Of a stretch of 64,000 nucleotides of DNA, positions 44,005 through 51,666 are shown piece by piece. This DNA comes from Pseudoflavonifractor sp902362925 (lineage in GTDB: Bacteria; Bacillota; Clostridia; Oscillospirales; Oscillospiraceae). A program made the position numbers and the translations under genes. The stretch is taken from the NCBI GenBank assembly GCA_902362925.1, contig CABIYL010000001.1. One strand, given 5' to 3'. The notes beneath the pieces were generated by a model, which saw nothing but the letters and a program-made list of their open reading frames with translations, had not been told where the DNA came from and did no database searches. Within the stretch, counting starts at the first letter, position 1. Every line of letters begins with the position of its first letter.

Positions 44005-44190
44005 TCACTTAGAAGGGGCGTCGCGGTCCATAGCTTCATCAATCGCGCGATTGATGAAGCTATTCAGGCTTTCTCCTTGCTCCTTTGCGTGGGCTCTGAT
44101 AATGTCCTTTTTGCCCTTGGGCATAGTTAGGTTCACGCGGTCTACATTTTCCTTCTGCCACTGATTCTTGTAATCTGTTTTTCCTGCCAT
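44005..44190 (-). CDS. Ribbon-helix-helix (CopG/Arc-like) repressor
   Basis: 61 residues: a basic N-terminus, strand 'VDRVNLTMPKGKKDIIRAHA' and helix 'GESLNSFINRAIDEAMDRD'. It probably binds the repeated CGTGCGCA words in the divergent promoter region just upstream. Part of the last helix is encoded by a perfect 30-bp palindrome. Confidence 0.8.
   Translation of the reverse strand: MAGKTDYKNQWQKENVDRVNLTMPKGKKDIIRAHAKEQGESLNSFINRAIDEAMDRDAPSK
44032..44061. repeat. Perfect 30-bp palindrome inside the RHH gene
   Basis: AGCTTCATCAATCGCG continues into its exact complement with no spacer; it encodes Ser-Phe-Ile-Asn-Arg-Ala-Ile-Asp-Glu-Ala in the RHH gene. Confidence 0.95.
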
Positions 44191-44244
44191 TGCTTGCCTC
44201 CTCTCCGGGGTCTACAAAAGGTATACCCCTTCCATCATGGCTCA

Positions 44245-44350
44245 ATTATAGCGCAAATGTCAATCGTGCGCAAGATGCAAAATCAACAAATAATCGTGCG
44301 CAAGACTGTGCGTTGTGCCAATTGCAAAATCGTGCGCACGATGCTATAAT
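44245..44350. promoter_or_regulatory. Divergent promoters with three CGTGCGCA operators
   Basis: Plus strand: TTGCAA (44322-44327), a 17-bp spacer and TATAAT (44345-44350). Minus strand: TATAAT (44250-44245) with TTGCGC 17 bp upstream. AATCGTGCGCA occurs at 44262, 44292 and 44328; the first overlaps the minus -35 and the third, a TCGTGCGCACGA palindrome, fills the plus spacer. This fits repression by the RHH protein. Confidence 0.8.
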
Positions 44351-44457
44351 TCATCATGTCAGGAGGGACAAGCCCCGGGAGCCCGCCACGCCGCTGCAAT
44401 ACGCGAAACCGCCGCAGTACCGGGGCCCCTCACCAATTAAATAAGGAGGTCAGCACC

Positions 44458-44727
44458 GTGAGCACGCACGAACTGGAAAGGAAGGTCCGGGAGCTACGAC
44501 AGCTCCAAAGCCTCATCGAGGAAGCCACCCAGGAGGCGGAGGCCATTAAGGACGCCATCAAGCTCCACATGGGCGACGCCGAGGAGCTGCGGGCGGGGGA
44601 GTACAAAGTGCGCTGGACGCGCTGCACTACCACCCGTGTGGACACCACCGCACTGAGGGCCGCCGCGCCGGAACTGGTGGAGCGGTTCACCAAGACCACT
44701 GTCACCCGCCGCTTCACCGTAGCATGA
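44458..44727 (+). CDS. Phage-type small coiled-coil protein
   Basis: 89 residues starting with GTG, 7 nt after GGAGGT. An N-terminal helix (ELERKVRELRQLQSLIEEATQEAEAIKDAIK is its span) leads to 'MGDAEELRAGEYKVRWTRCTTTRVDTTALRAAAPEL' and 'TVTRRFTVA'. This resembles short proteins next to recombination genes in clostridial prophages (host-nuclease-inhibitor-like), from memory. First gene of the + operon controlled by the RHH operators. Confidence 0.7.
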   Translation: MSTHELERKVRELRQLQSLIEEATQEAEAIKDAIKLHMGDAEELRAGEYKVRWTRCTTTRVDTTALRAAAPELVERFTKTTVTRRFTVA

Positions 44728-44849
44728 GAAATGCCCCTTGCGTCACAGCCGACCAAAGCAGACGCAAGAGGCACCACAACCCCCAAAACAATAAGGGGGA
44801 CTGAGGCGAGTATACCACAGTCCCCCGCCCACTACAAGGAGGATTTGAC

Positions 44850-44939
44850 ATGAAAGAGATTATTATTCGTATGCTGGACCGACTGGACGACCGCAAGCTG
44901 GACCTGGTGTTCTTCTTCATCCGGGGTCTGACGGGCTGA
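44850..44939 (+). CDS. 29-residue phage-type small protein
   Basis: MKEIIIRMLDRLDDRKLDLV then FFFIRGLTG. AAGGAGG is 6 nt before ATG. The pattern 'I..ML..L....L..V..FIR.L' is recurrent in small clostridial phage ORFs, from memory. A role is unknown. Confidence 0.65.
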   Translation: MKEIIIRMLDRLDDRKLDLVFFFIRGLTG

Positions 44940-45092
44940 CGAAGCACTGAGGGGGTGGGGCAGAGCTCCGCCCCCTCCACAGCCTCAGCGGGAAAGGAGG
45001 TGAGGCCGGGAGCACAGGGGACGCCCGCCCCGGCAGGACAGAACAGGACCAGCGCCGCCCGACGCGGCGCCAACAAGGAAAGGAGTACCCAA

Positions 45093-45278
45093 ATGGAACT
45101 GGATCAGCTCAGGAGACGCGCACGCCGCCACAACCTCCGCATCATCACGGACCGGAGCACCGGCCTTTACTACCTGGTGGACATTGACACGAACTGTGTC
45201 GCCGCCCCCGGCCCCATGAACCTGGGCTCGGTGGAGGCCTGGCTCGATGACCTGGACAGCGAGGAGGGCGCGGAGTAA
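45093..45278 (+). CDS. 61-residue protein, unknown
   Basis: A basic start MELDQLRRRARRHNLRIITD, then 'STGLYYLVDIDTNCVAAPGPM' and an acidic end (AWLDDLDSEEGAE). AAGGAAAGGAG precedes the ATG by 9 nt; the frame is open upstream to 44955 but without a better ribosome site. It looks like a small DNA- or RNA-binding phage protein. A GC hairpin (GCCCGCTCGG...CCGGGCGGGC, 45311-45337) follows. Confidence 0.6.
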   Translation: MELDQLRRRARRHNLRIITDRSTGLYYLVDIDTNCVAAPGPMNLGSVEAWLDDLDSEEGAE

Positions 45279-45459
45279 GCCGATCCGCCGATCATGTCGT
45301 CCACAGGGGTGCCCGCTCGGTGTTATGCCGGGCGGGCGCTTCTGCTGTCCGGCGTATCCCTTCTGTAACCTCACAGGCGGCCCGCAGAGCGGCGCAGAAA
45401 CTGACATGGTATAACTACTCTCTCCGGCGGCTCTGCGGCGCTCCTGGCCGTCCCCGGGG

Positions 45460-46241
45460 CTATGCTGTGGACTTCTCCGCTCCGCCGCTGCTGCCCTTCA
45501 GGAACGAGCGGGTGAGCGCTTCCCGCCGCAGAACTTCCCGCTCCACGGGGGCAACGCCGGTGCGCTGGAACCGGCGCAGGCCAACGCCAGAAAGGTAGTT
45601 CGTGCGCTCCTCCAGGAACTGCCCCAGCCCCAGCGCGGCACAGCGGGAGCGGAGCGCTTGGATGCCGTCCCGTTTCAGCTGCTTCACCCGCGCCGGGTCT
45701 GCCCCGCGCCGGGCCGCTACGGTCTCCGCGCTCAGCCCGTCCAGACAGCAGCCGCGCACCGTTGCGGCCTGGGCCTCCGGTATGCGCTCCAGTGCCCGCT
45801 CCAGCGCCGCCCGGAGCTGCTGCCGGTACACCTCATTTTCCACAGACTCGAAAGCGCTGCCCGGTGCTTCGACGGTATCCCCCAGGGTGAGATCGTCGCC
45901 CTCGCTGCCCTGTACCGGCGCATCCAGGCTCAGCGCCTGGTTCAGCGGCTTTCTGGTCGTGCTCTCCTCCGCCGTCAGCCGGATAAAGCGCCGCCGTATC
46001 AGCGTGGCCAGCAGCGCGGAGAAACTGCCCTGTTCCGGAGCGTAGGCCGCCACGGCGTCCAGGAACGCGAAATAACTCTCCTGCACAAGGTCATCCACAT
46101 CATAGCCGCATTGTGCCGCCCGCTCAGGCTGTTGGCGATCTTGTAGACGAGGCGGCGCTGGGAATTCCACAGGGGTTCCAACTGGTCCGCCTGTCCGGCC
46201 TGTGCTGCCAGCGCCATTGCGTCCACTTCTGCGCTGTTCAT
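45460..46241 (-). pseudogene. Sigma-70-family factor with a frameshift near 46122-46126
   Basis: From ATG 46241 (9 nt after AAAGGAG) the frame reads MNSAEVDAMALAAQAG...RRLVYKIANSL, sigma region 1.2/2. The neighbouring frame continues ERAAQCGYDVDDLVQESYFAFLDAV (region 2), then region 4 'ALERIPEAQAATVRGCCLDGLSAETVAARRG' to TAG 45460. Joining needs a -1 shift at CTG-AGC in AACAGCCTGAGCGG. There is no heptameric slippery site, so this is more likely a mutation (one base lost or gained) than programmed. Intact, it would be a ~255-residue element-specific sigma factor. Confidence 0.75.
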
Positions 46242-46429
46242 TGCGTCCATCTCCTTTCCAGTTTTTGAGCGTTTTCCCTCTTCCACGCCCCAGGAATTTC
46301 CATAATATCGAATTTCGTACACGATTATTTTGTATACGAACTAATTTGAGCTGCCCGGTTCCTCCCATATTATACCACCGCCTTGATATGTAGTCCACAT
46401 CTTAGAGACATAATCTGTGATTCTGTATT

Positions 46430-46740
46430 TCTATAATGGACTTGTAGCAATGTAGCAATTTCAACTACTGTTTTTTACAAAATCCCACGCGAGGAATTTA
46501 AATTTTAAAAAGTTTGCAGAAATCGCCCAACAAAACTGCTACATTGCTACAACGCCGTTTTCCCGCTCGGAGTATGCCACCTGTGGACTACCGGCGCGGG
46601 CAGGACGGCAGGAAAGAGGGTGTCCACAGTGGGGCAGATAGCCGCCCTTGCATTTCTTGCAGTTTTGTATGTGCCAGTCTCGCGAAGAGTCTCCATATGG
46701 AGGACCCATATAAAACTGCAATATTTGCAATACAGCCTCT
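46430..46740. other. Candidate replication origin with inverted iterons
   Basis: TTGTAGCAATGTAGCA (46442-46457; tandem GTAGCAAT) faces its exact inverse TGCTACATTGCTACAA (46537-46552) across an AT-rich core with TTTAAATTTTAAAAAG. A second, imperfect pair TTGCAGTTTTGTAT / ATAAAACTGCAA lies at about 46657-46720. This lies between the sigma relic and the 3' end of the primase-helicase gene; no gene is supported between 46242 and 46860. Confidence 0.6.
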
Positions 46741-46860
46741 TGACGCCCTCCGCTGTGGATTTCGGGTGCGGCAGGACAACAGAACAGGCGGAGAGGGAAT
46801 CGACACCCGCACAAGGGCCGTTTCACTCCTCCGCCTGTTCAGTTAGCACCTGTGGAATTC

Positions 46861-49338
46861 TCAGCCCGCCCACAGAACGCGATAACCGCGAATCAGACTG
46901 GTCATATTCCCCCCGGATTTAGGCCGGGCGCGCTCTACATAGATCCCGAGCCTGCGAAGCGCTTTGTTGAAGTTCTGTTTCCCGAGCGGGTACATTCCGC
47001 CGTCTTTTGCCCAATCTTGGTAGACCTCATAGATGTACGGTGCCCGCTCCTCAGCGCCCTTTTCCGGCGCCAGCATCTCCTCCACAAATCGGGCCGCACT
47101 GTCCGACTCATGCTTGTACGCCGCCGTTGCGGACCGCACTGCTTCCGGGGCACTCAGCCCGATCCTCATATACTCGCTCAGGCCGTCCAGCAGCCAATTC
47201 AGAACGCCGGACAGGTTCTCCGGACGGCGCAACGTCGCCTTCAGGTCCTTGTCCTGCTCTTCCGGGCTGAAATGCCGGTCGAATCGCAGCAGATGAACGC
47301 GCCCGCTGTCGAACAGGCTGAGGTCCTGGCAGACCGGAACGTGGTTCGTGTGGATCACGAATTTGAATTCCGGCTTGAACTGGAAAACACTTCCATACAT
47401 ATAGCGGGCTGTTATCTCGTCGTTGCCGGTCAGCTGCTTCAAAAGTGCCGCGTTCAGCTTCGTATTGTCCGGGAACTCCGCAACGGACACGAGCCGGGCC
47501 CCGGCCAAGCGGGCCACATTCTCCGTGGGCCGGTCTCCGTTCTGGTCTCGGCTGAAGGCCACGGTTTCGGGCGGGGCGGCCCTGCCGTAGTCGCCCAGGA
47601 GCGCCAGGAGCGTGTCCATAGCTGTGGATTTCCCGTTCCGCGTGCTCTCGCCCAGCATGATGAGCAGTGTCTCCTCCTTGGTGCTGCCGCAGATGCAATA
47701 TCCAAGATAGCGTTGCAGGAAGCCGGCTTTTTCCACCCCCGTGGACTCCTTTTGTCCAGCCTCGCACACCTGGGGCTCCATGATCTCCCGGACAAAGCGC
47801 TCCCACCGCTCGCACCGGGCGGAGGGGTCGTATTCCACATTGGCCAGCATAGTGATCCGGTCCTCCGGGTTGTGGGGTCTCAGCTCCCGTGTGTGTAGGT
47901 CCAGCGTGCCGTTTAGGCAGTTCAACAGCCAGGGGTCCCGGTCGAACTCGCTCAGGCTGATGGGCCAGCAGCTGCTCGCCTCCCGGATAAAAGTCTGTCT
48001 GCTTTGACCCTTGGTCCAGTGCTTGGCCCAGGACAACAGCTTGTCCCGGTCCTCATCGTCGCTGATCTCGGCGGCATAGGCCGACAGCGCCCGGGCCAGG
48101 TCCTTCGTGTGCTCCGCAACCGCTGCGCCGCCCAGGTCCTGCTTCCACCGGCGGCCATCGTAGACGTACCAGCCCCCGCGCTCCGGCACAGGGCGGCAGA
48201 GCGGCTTCAGGAAGTCCGCCAGCAGCTGCCCAGCGCCCAGGTCGTCCCGGCGGTACTCGCGGCTGTGGGCCGCGTCAACGCTCCGCAGGAACTCCACAGC
48301 CCGGGCCACACCGTCGGTCAGGCCCTGCCCGCTTCTGAAATTCGGGTTCCATGTGGTTTTGCAGTCCCGGATCGCCCTCTGGAGGGTCATGGCGCCGTAG
48401 GTGCTGCCGGACTGAGACCTGTCCCACTTGTCCCGCATCAGTCCGCTCTGCCTGAAAAGCCGGTCCATCTGCTCGGCGTCGCGATTGGTAAAAAACGCCA
48501 GGTAGTTGCACAGCGCCAGGTCAGCCTCGGACTGAGAGCTGAAGCCCAGCTCTTCCCATTCTCCAGCCCACAACTCCGCGATATCGGCCCCTTTCGCGCT
48601 TCGGAGCATCCGGTCCAGGACCTCGGCATCGTCCAGCAGCGCGGCCTCCTCGCGCTCCTGAGCGGCCCCTGCGGTGTTGTCCACAGGTGTGTCGCTCCAG
48701 GTGTTACCCGTGTGGATATCTGAGCCTGCCGCCCTTGCTAATTCCTTGTAATTCACTAGGATTTCCACGCTTCCTTCCGCCTTCTCGCCGCGCCTCATGT
48801 ACCGGTCCAGCAGCGCCTGAAGGGCCTCTGGGCACGTCCGGATCGGCGCATCGTGTACCACATCGCCGGTGACGGTCAGGTACCGGCTCGTCTGTCCCGC
48901 CGCATAGACCTCCAGCCCGAGCCCAGAATTTTTTGTGTAGTACCGCGCTGGGTCAAACGTGAAGCCCGGAGCACGGCACAGGACGTGAAGCCCCGACCCG
49001 CTCGGCGATCGCTCGGCATAGCTGTCCAGCAGCTCCACCACGTCCCGGGCCAGCGGAGACAGCTCCCCGGTCCCATCCACGCAGTTGTCGATGTCCACGC
49101 CGACCAGATCGCCGAACAGGCCGATACCCGCCCCCTGGAACCGCCCCGGCCTGCGCTCCAGCGCCCGCTCGACATCTGCAAAGCTGCTGAAGGTGCTGGG
49201 GTCGTTCGCCCGGGCCTTCTCGCCGGTGCGGGGGTTGTGGGGGACTTTCGCCTGCCTGCCGTCGCGCTCCTCGTACCGCCACAGACAGAATTTTCCGTTC
49301 TCTCGCAGGTCTGCCGGGAGATTCTGGTATGTACTCAT
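46861..49338 (-). CDS. D5-type primase-helicase (phage/plasmid replication protein)
   Basis: 825 residues. An N-terminal primase-polymerase-like region ('GIGLFGDLVGVDIDNCVDGTG', 'SPSGSGLHVLCRAPG'), a central D5_N domain and a superfamily 3 helicase with Walker A GESTRNGKSTAMDTLL, Walker B-like 'RLVSVAEFPDN' and 'FVIHTNHVPVCQD'; a C-terminal DNA-binding part ('YEVYQDWAKDGGMYPLGKQNFNKALRRLG') follows. It would open and prime the element's origin. The ATG overlaps the stop of the upstream gene (ATGA). Confidence 0.92.
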   Translation of the reverse strand: MSTYQNLPADLRENGKFCLWRYEERDGRQAKVPHNPRTGEKARANDPSTFSSFADVERALERRPGRFQGAGIGLFGDLVGVDIDNCVDGTGELSPLARDVVELLDSYAERSPSGSGLHVLCRAPGFTFDPARYYTKNSGLGLEVYAAGQTSRYLTVTGDVVHDAPIRTCPEALQALLDRYMRRGEKAEGSVEILVNYKELARAAGSDIHTGNTWSDTPVDNTAGAAQEREEAALLDDAEVLDRMLRSAKGADIAELWAGEWEELGFSSQSEADLALCNYLAFFTNRDAEQMDRLFRQSGLMRDKWDRSQSGSTYGAMTLQRAIRDCKTTWNPNFRSGQGLTDGVARAVEFLRSVDAAHSREYRRDDLGAGQLLADFLKPLCRPVPERGGWYVYDGRRWKQDLGGAAVAEHTKDLARALSAYAAEISDDEDRDKLLSWAKHWTKGQSRQTFIREASSCWPISLSEFDRDPWLLNCLNGTLDLHTRELRPHNPEDRITMLANVEYDPSARCERWERFVREIMEPQVCEAGQKESTGVEKAGFLQRYLGYCICGSTKEETLLIMLGESTRNGKSTAMDTLLALLGDYGRAAPPETVAFSRDQNGDRPTENVARLAGARLVSVAEFPDNTKLNAALLKQLTGNDEITARYMYGSVFQFKPEFKFVIHTNHVPVCQDLSLFDSGRVHLLRFDRHFSPEEQDKDLKATLRRPENLSGVLNWLLDGLSEYMRIGLSAPEAVRSATAAYKHESDSAARFVEEMLAPEKGAEERAPYIYEVYQDWAKDGGMYPLGKQNFNKALRRLGIYVERARPKSGGNMTSLIRGYRVLWAG

Positions 49339-49649
49339 CGCGACACCGTCCTCTCGATTTCCAGCAGCCGGTCCGCCGCCTTGGAGATATCAGACGATGA
49401 GATTTCAAATCGTTCCCGGATATACTGTGGATATCCGCTCGGGGAGAGCTGCCAGACGTACAGCTTGAAGCTCCGGCGGTAGTAGCCACCTGACAGCTCG
49501 AGGTCCACGTTTTCGAGTTTCTTATACAGGACCGGCTCCATATCGATCATTCTCGCGGTATATCCCCCGTCCCTCCGGTTCAGCTCTTCCAGCAGCCGCC
49601 GTTTCCGGAGACAGAGTTCACGCACATGTACACTAGGCGGTGTGCTCAT
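49335..49649 (-). CDS. 104-residue protein upstream of primase, unknown
   Basis: A charged helical protein (RELCLRKRRLLEELNRRDGG...) with an aromatic middle (GGYYRRSFKLYVWQLSPSGYPQYI). No domain recognised. AGGAGG is 7 nt before ATG 49649. It overlaps both the preceding HTH gene and the primase gene by 4 nt, so the three are translationally coupled and a replication role is likely. Confidence 0.65.
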   Translation of the reverse strand: MSTPPSVHVRELCLRKRRLLEELNRRDGGYTARMIDMEPVLYKKLENVDLELSGGYYRRSFKLYVWQLSPSGYPQYIRERFEISSSDISKAADRLLEIERTVSR

Positions 49650-49843
49650 CGGTTTTCCTCCTTGTTGTTTTCTCCGACGGACAGTTCCCGAATGGCGGCC
49701 ATAATACGCTCCGCTTTTTCCTCGGGAAGTTCCCGACGGAGCCAGCGGGACAGCGTAGCGTCTGCAACGCCCAGAGCCTCCGCTACCTGCCACAGCTTGA
49801 CGCCAGCTCCCGCCGCGGCCCTCCTGAGTTTCAAATTTGCCAT
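49646..49843 (-). CDS. Small XRE-like HTH protein
   Basis: 65 residues: 'LRRAAAGAGVKLWQVAEALGVADATLSRWLRREL' forms an HTH with little else, in the position of a Cro/excisionase-like regulator. It is the first gene of the leftward replication operon and is divergent from a larger XRE repressor. Confidence 0.78.
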   Translation of the reverse strand: MANLKLRRAAAGAGVKLWQVAEALGVADATLSRWLRRELPEEKAERIMAAIRELSVGENNKEENR

Positions 49844-49883
49844 AGTTTCGAGTCTCCCTTCCTAATAATCGTCATCAACGCTC

Positions 49884-49912
49884 TTGACATCATCATTGTA
49901 TCGCGGTATTCT
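49884..49912 (+). promoter_or_regulatory. Promoter of the XRE repressor gene
   Basis: TTGACA (49884-49889), a 17-bp spacer and TATTCT (49907-49912). AAATAC...GTATTT (about 49920-49943) could be an operator. Confidence 0.7.
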
Positions 49913-49971
49913 GTGTTTATAAATACTCATAATTTTACGTATTTAATTTATTTTGCGAGGTAATGTATAAA

Positions 49972-50610
49972 ATGAGATACAATTCTAAAATTATTGGCGC
50001 TAGGGTAAGGGCGGAGCGCCGGGATCTGAATTGGTCACAGGACAAGCTGCTGGACCAGCTTAAACAACTTGGTGTTCCGCTCTCCCGCGCCACACTATCC
50101 CACCTGGAGAACGGCGACGAGGTAAAACTGGACTTGGACCTGGTCCTTGCTCTCTGTGAGCTGTTCCGATGTGATATAGGCTATCTGTTGGGCCACTATG
50201 ACCAGAAATTCCGGGAGCGAGCTGATGTGTGCGACGCGACCGGCCTCTCGGAGGGCGCAGTATGTGCTCTGAGGCAGGAGAAGAACCGCACAGTATCAAA
50301 GACCCTTATGGCGGGGCCACAGCCCATCGAAATCCTGTCAAAACTAATTGAGTGCTGGGACTTCTGGAACTGCCTGTGGAGTCTGTCTTGGTATTCGACA
50401 CCGTTATGCCGCACGAGCATGGATTTCCTGGAGCTCGGATCTGCGCGTCCGGTACATCCGGCAGAGCTGCCGCTGGAGGCTGCTGCGTCGCCCTCGATTG
50501 TGGGCAACATGGACGACGTACTCACGGCAGCCGCAACCTTCCGATTTAGGAACGCAGTGCAGCAGGCCATGGGCTGGGCGCATAAGGAACCGAAGTCCAC
50601 AGGCGGATAA
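49972..50610 (+). CDS. XRE-family repressor, phage-type
   Basis: 212 residues: HTH near the N-terminus ('IGARVRAERRDLNWSQDKLLDQLKQLGVPLSRATLSHLENG', then 'LDLVLALCELFRCDIGYLLGH'), followed by a ~130-residue C-terminal part without a LexA-type protease site. ATG 49972 is 10 nt after GAGG; ATG 49963 is too close. It faces the HTH/primase operon and so resembles a lysogeny-type switch. Confidence 0.85.
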   Translation: MRYNSKIIGARVRAERRDLNWSQDKLLDQLKQLGVPLSRATLSHLENGDEVKLDLDLVLALCELFRCDIGYLLGHYDQKFRERADVCDATGLSEGAVCALRQEKNRTVSKTLMAGPQPIEILSKLIECWDFWNCLWSLSWYSTPLCRTSMDFLELGSARPVHPAELPLEAAASPSIVGNMDDVLTAAATFRFRNAVQQAMGWAHKEPKSTGG

Positions 50611-50661
50611 TCCAAGAGACGAAAAAAAGCGCCCCGTAGGGCGCTCAGGAGGTTATAGAAT

Positions 50662-50949
50662 ATGGTATCAAACGATCTGGTGGACGGATTTATTCCGAAG
50701 AACGAAATGGCACAGTGCAACCTGTGCAGGAAACAAAGCTCAGAGAAGCCGTTCACATGCGAGGTATATCCGGACTGGATACCCAAACAGAAGCCGGTAG
50801 GGACCTGCCCGTACTACGAGCCGGACGAGCAGAAGGTGAAGGAACAGGAGGCGTGGGAGGTCGAGGTCAAGAAGATGGTGGCCGAGATGGTCGCACGCGC
50901 CGAGGAGAAGAAGCGGAGGCAGAGGGAGCAGGGCAGCGCGGCGGATTAA
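50662..50949 (+). CDS. Cys-motif protein, first of a paralogous pair
   Basis: 95 residues. FIPKNEMAQCNLCRKQ...FTCEVYPDWIPK...GTCPYYEPDEQ, then a long charged helix. The C-x2-C...C...C set may bind zinc. It shares this layout with the next gene and so arose by duplication. AGGAGG lies 9 nt before ATG. No family recognised. Confidence 0.7.
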   Translation: MVSNDLVDGFIPKNEMAQCNLCRKQSSEKPFTCEVYPDWIPKQKPVGTCPYYEPDEQKVKEQEAWEVEVKKMVAEMVARAEEKKRRQREQGSAAD

Positions 50950-50970
50950 GCGCCAAGGAGGTCTCAGAGG

Positions 50971-51285
50971 ATGGCACTGGACAACTTAATCCCCAAGAAC
51001 AATATGGGGAAATGCCCGAAATGCAAGAAGTACCACAAAGGGACATTTACCTGCGCAATATACCCGAAGTGGATACCGGACGAAGCGATGGACAACGACT
51101 GCCCAGACTTCGACCCGAAAGAGCAGGACGGCACACAGGAGAAAGGGACAGCCCTGATTATCGAGGACGGCAAGACGCTGGACGAGCTGGTGGCGGGGAG
51201 CAAGTACGAGGAAAGTATCGTGCAGCACGAGCGGGAACTGGGGGCGACGGACGAGGAGATCTGGGAGTTCTTGAACGAGCTCTGA
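50971..51285 (+). CDS. Cys-motif protein, second of a paralogous pair
   Basis: 104 residues. LIPKNNMGKCPKCKKYHKGT, FTCAIYPKWIPDEAMDNDCP and DFDPKEQ align with the preceding protein; the tail differs (acidic, 'LGATDEEIWEFLNEL'). The four Cys are conserved in both copies. AAGGAGG is 12 nt before ATG. It is immediately followed by the tandem RNA array, with which it could share a transcript. Confidence 0.7.
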   Translation: MALDNLIPKNNMGKCPKCKKYHKGTFTCAIYPKWIPDEAMDNDCPDFDPKEQDGTQEKGTALIIEDGKTLDELVAGSKYEESIVQHERELGATDEEIWEFLNEL

Positions 51286-51320
51286 TTTCCACAGTGGTGG
51301 CGCTGCACTGACACAAAAAG

Positions 51321-51381
51321 AGCCGGGACCTGCCAGGGAAAGCACGGGTACAATTCCCGGCCGCCTTAACAGGTCTCGGCT
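51321..51381 (+). ncRNA. Tandem structured RNA, unit 1
   Basis: Outer stem AGCCGGGACCT/AGGTCTCGGCT (one G-U), conserved CCAGGGAAAGCA, inner hairpin CGGG-TACAATT-CCCG, then conserved CTTAACAG. T5 follows the outer stem, so it may also stop transcription. The opposite orientation cannot be excluded. Confidence 0.7.
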
Positions 51382-51388
51382 TTTTGAC

Positions 51389-51445
51389 GCCGGTTCTACC
51401 AGGGAAGGCATGGGTACAATTCCCAGCGGCCTTAACAGAACCGGA
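51389..51445 (+). ncRNA. Tandem structured RNA, unit 2
   Basis: Outer stem CCGGTTCT/AGAACCGG differs wholly from unit 1 yet still pairs. The inner hairpin closes with U-A (TGGG...CCCA) where unit 1 has C-G. The core CCAGGGAAGGCA and CCTTAACAG are kept. Confidence 0.7.
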
Positions 51446-51452
51446 CAGCGGC

Positions 51453-51509
51453 GCCATACCCGTCAGGGAAAGCACGGGTACAATTCCCGGCCGGCTTAAC
51501 AGGTCTGGC
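51453..51509 (+). ncRNA. Tandem structured RNA, unit 3
   Basis: Outer stem GCCATACC/GGTCTGGC with one mismatch. The core CAGGGAAAGCACGGGTACAA is identical to unit 1; CTTAACAG is kept. Confidence 0.65.
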
Positions 51510-51514
51510 ACCTA

Positions 51515-51575
51515 ATACCGAGACCTGCCAGGGAAAGATGGGTACACTTCCCAGCCGCCTTAACAGGCTCGGTAT
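51515..51575 (+). ncRNA. Tandem structured RNA, unit 4
   Basis: Outer stem ATACCGAGACCT/AGGCTCGGTAT with one bulged A. The inner hairpin again closes with U-A (TGGG...CCCA), with loop TACACTT. The core CCAGGGAAAG and CCTTAACAG are kept. Confidence 0.65.
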
Positions 51576-51666
51576 CAAAGCCATTATAAAGCGCCCTTCC
51601 AGGTACGTCAAGGCGTGCAGTTGGAGGAGAGACATAAAGAACTGACGGAGCTCCCGGTCACACCGG

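Noticed and set aside
46100..46140. Programmed -1 frameshift in the sigma gene
   Set aside because: No X-XXY-YYZ slippery heptamer or following pseudoknot could be seen, so a mutation is more likely; not excluded.
51321..51575. Possible CRISPR array
   Set aside because: Units differ in their flanks but the variable parts pair with each other; there are no ~30-nt unique spacers, and no cas genes are seen.
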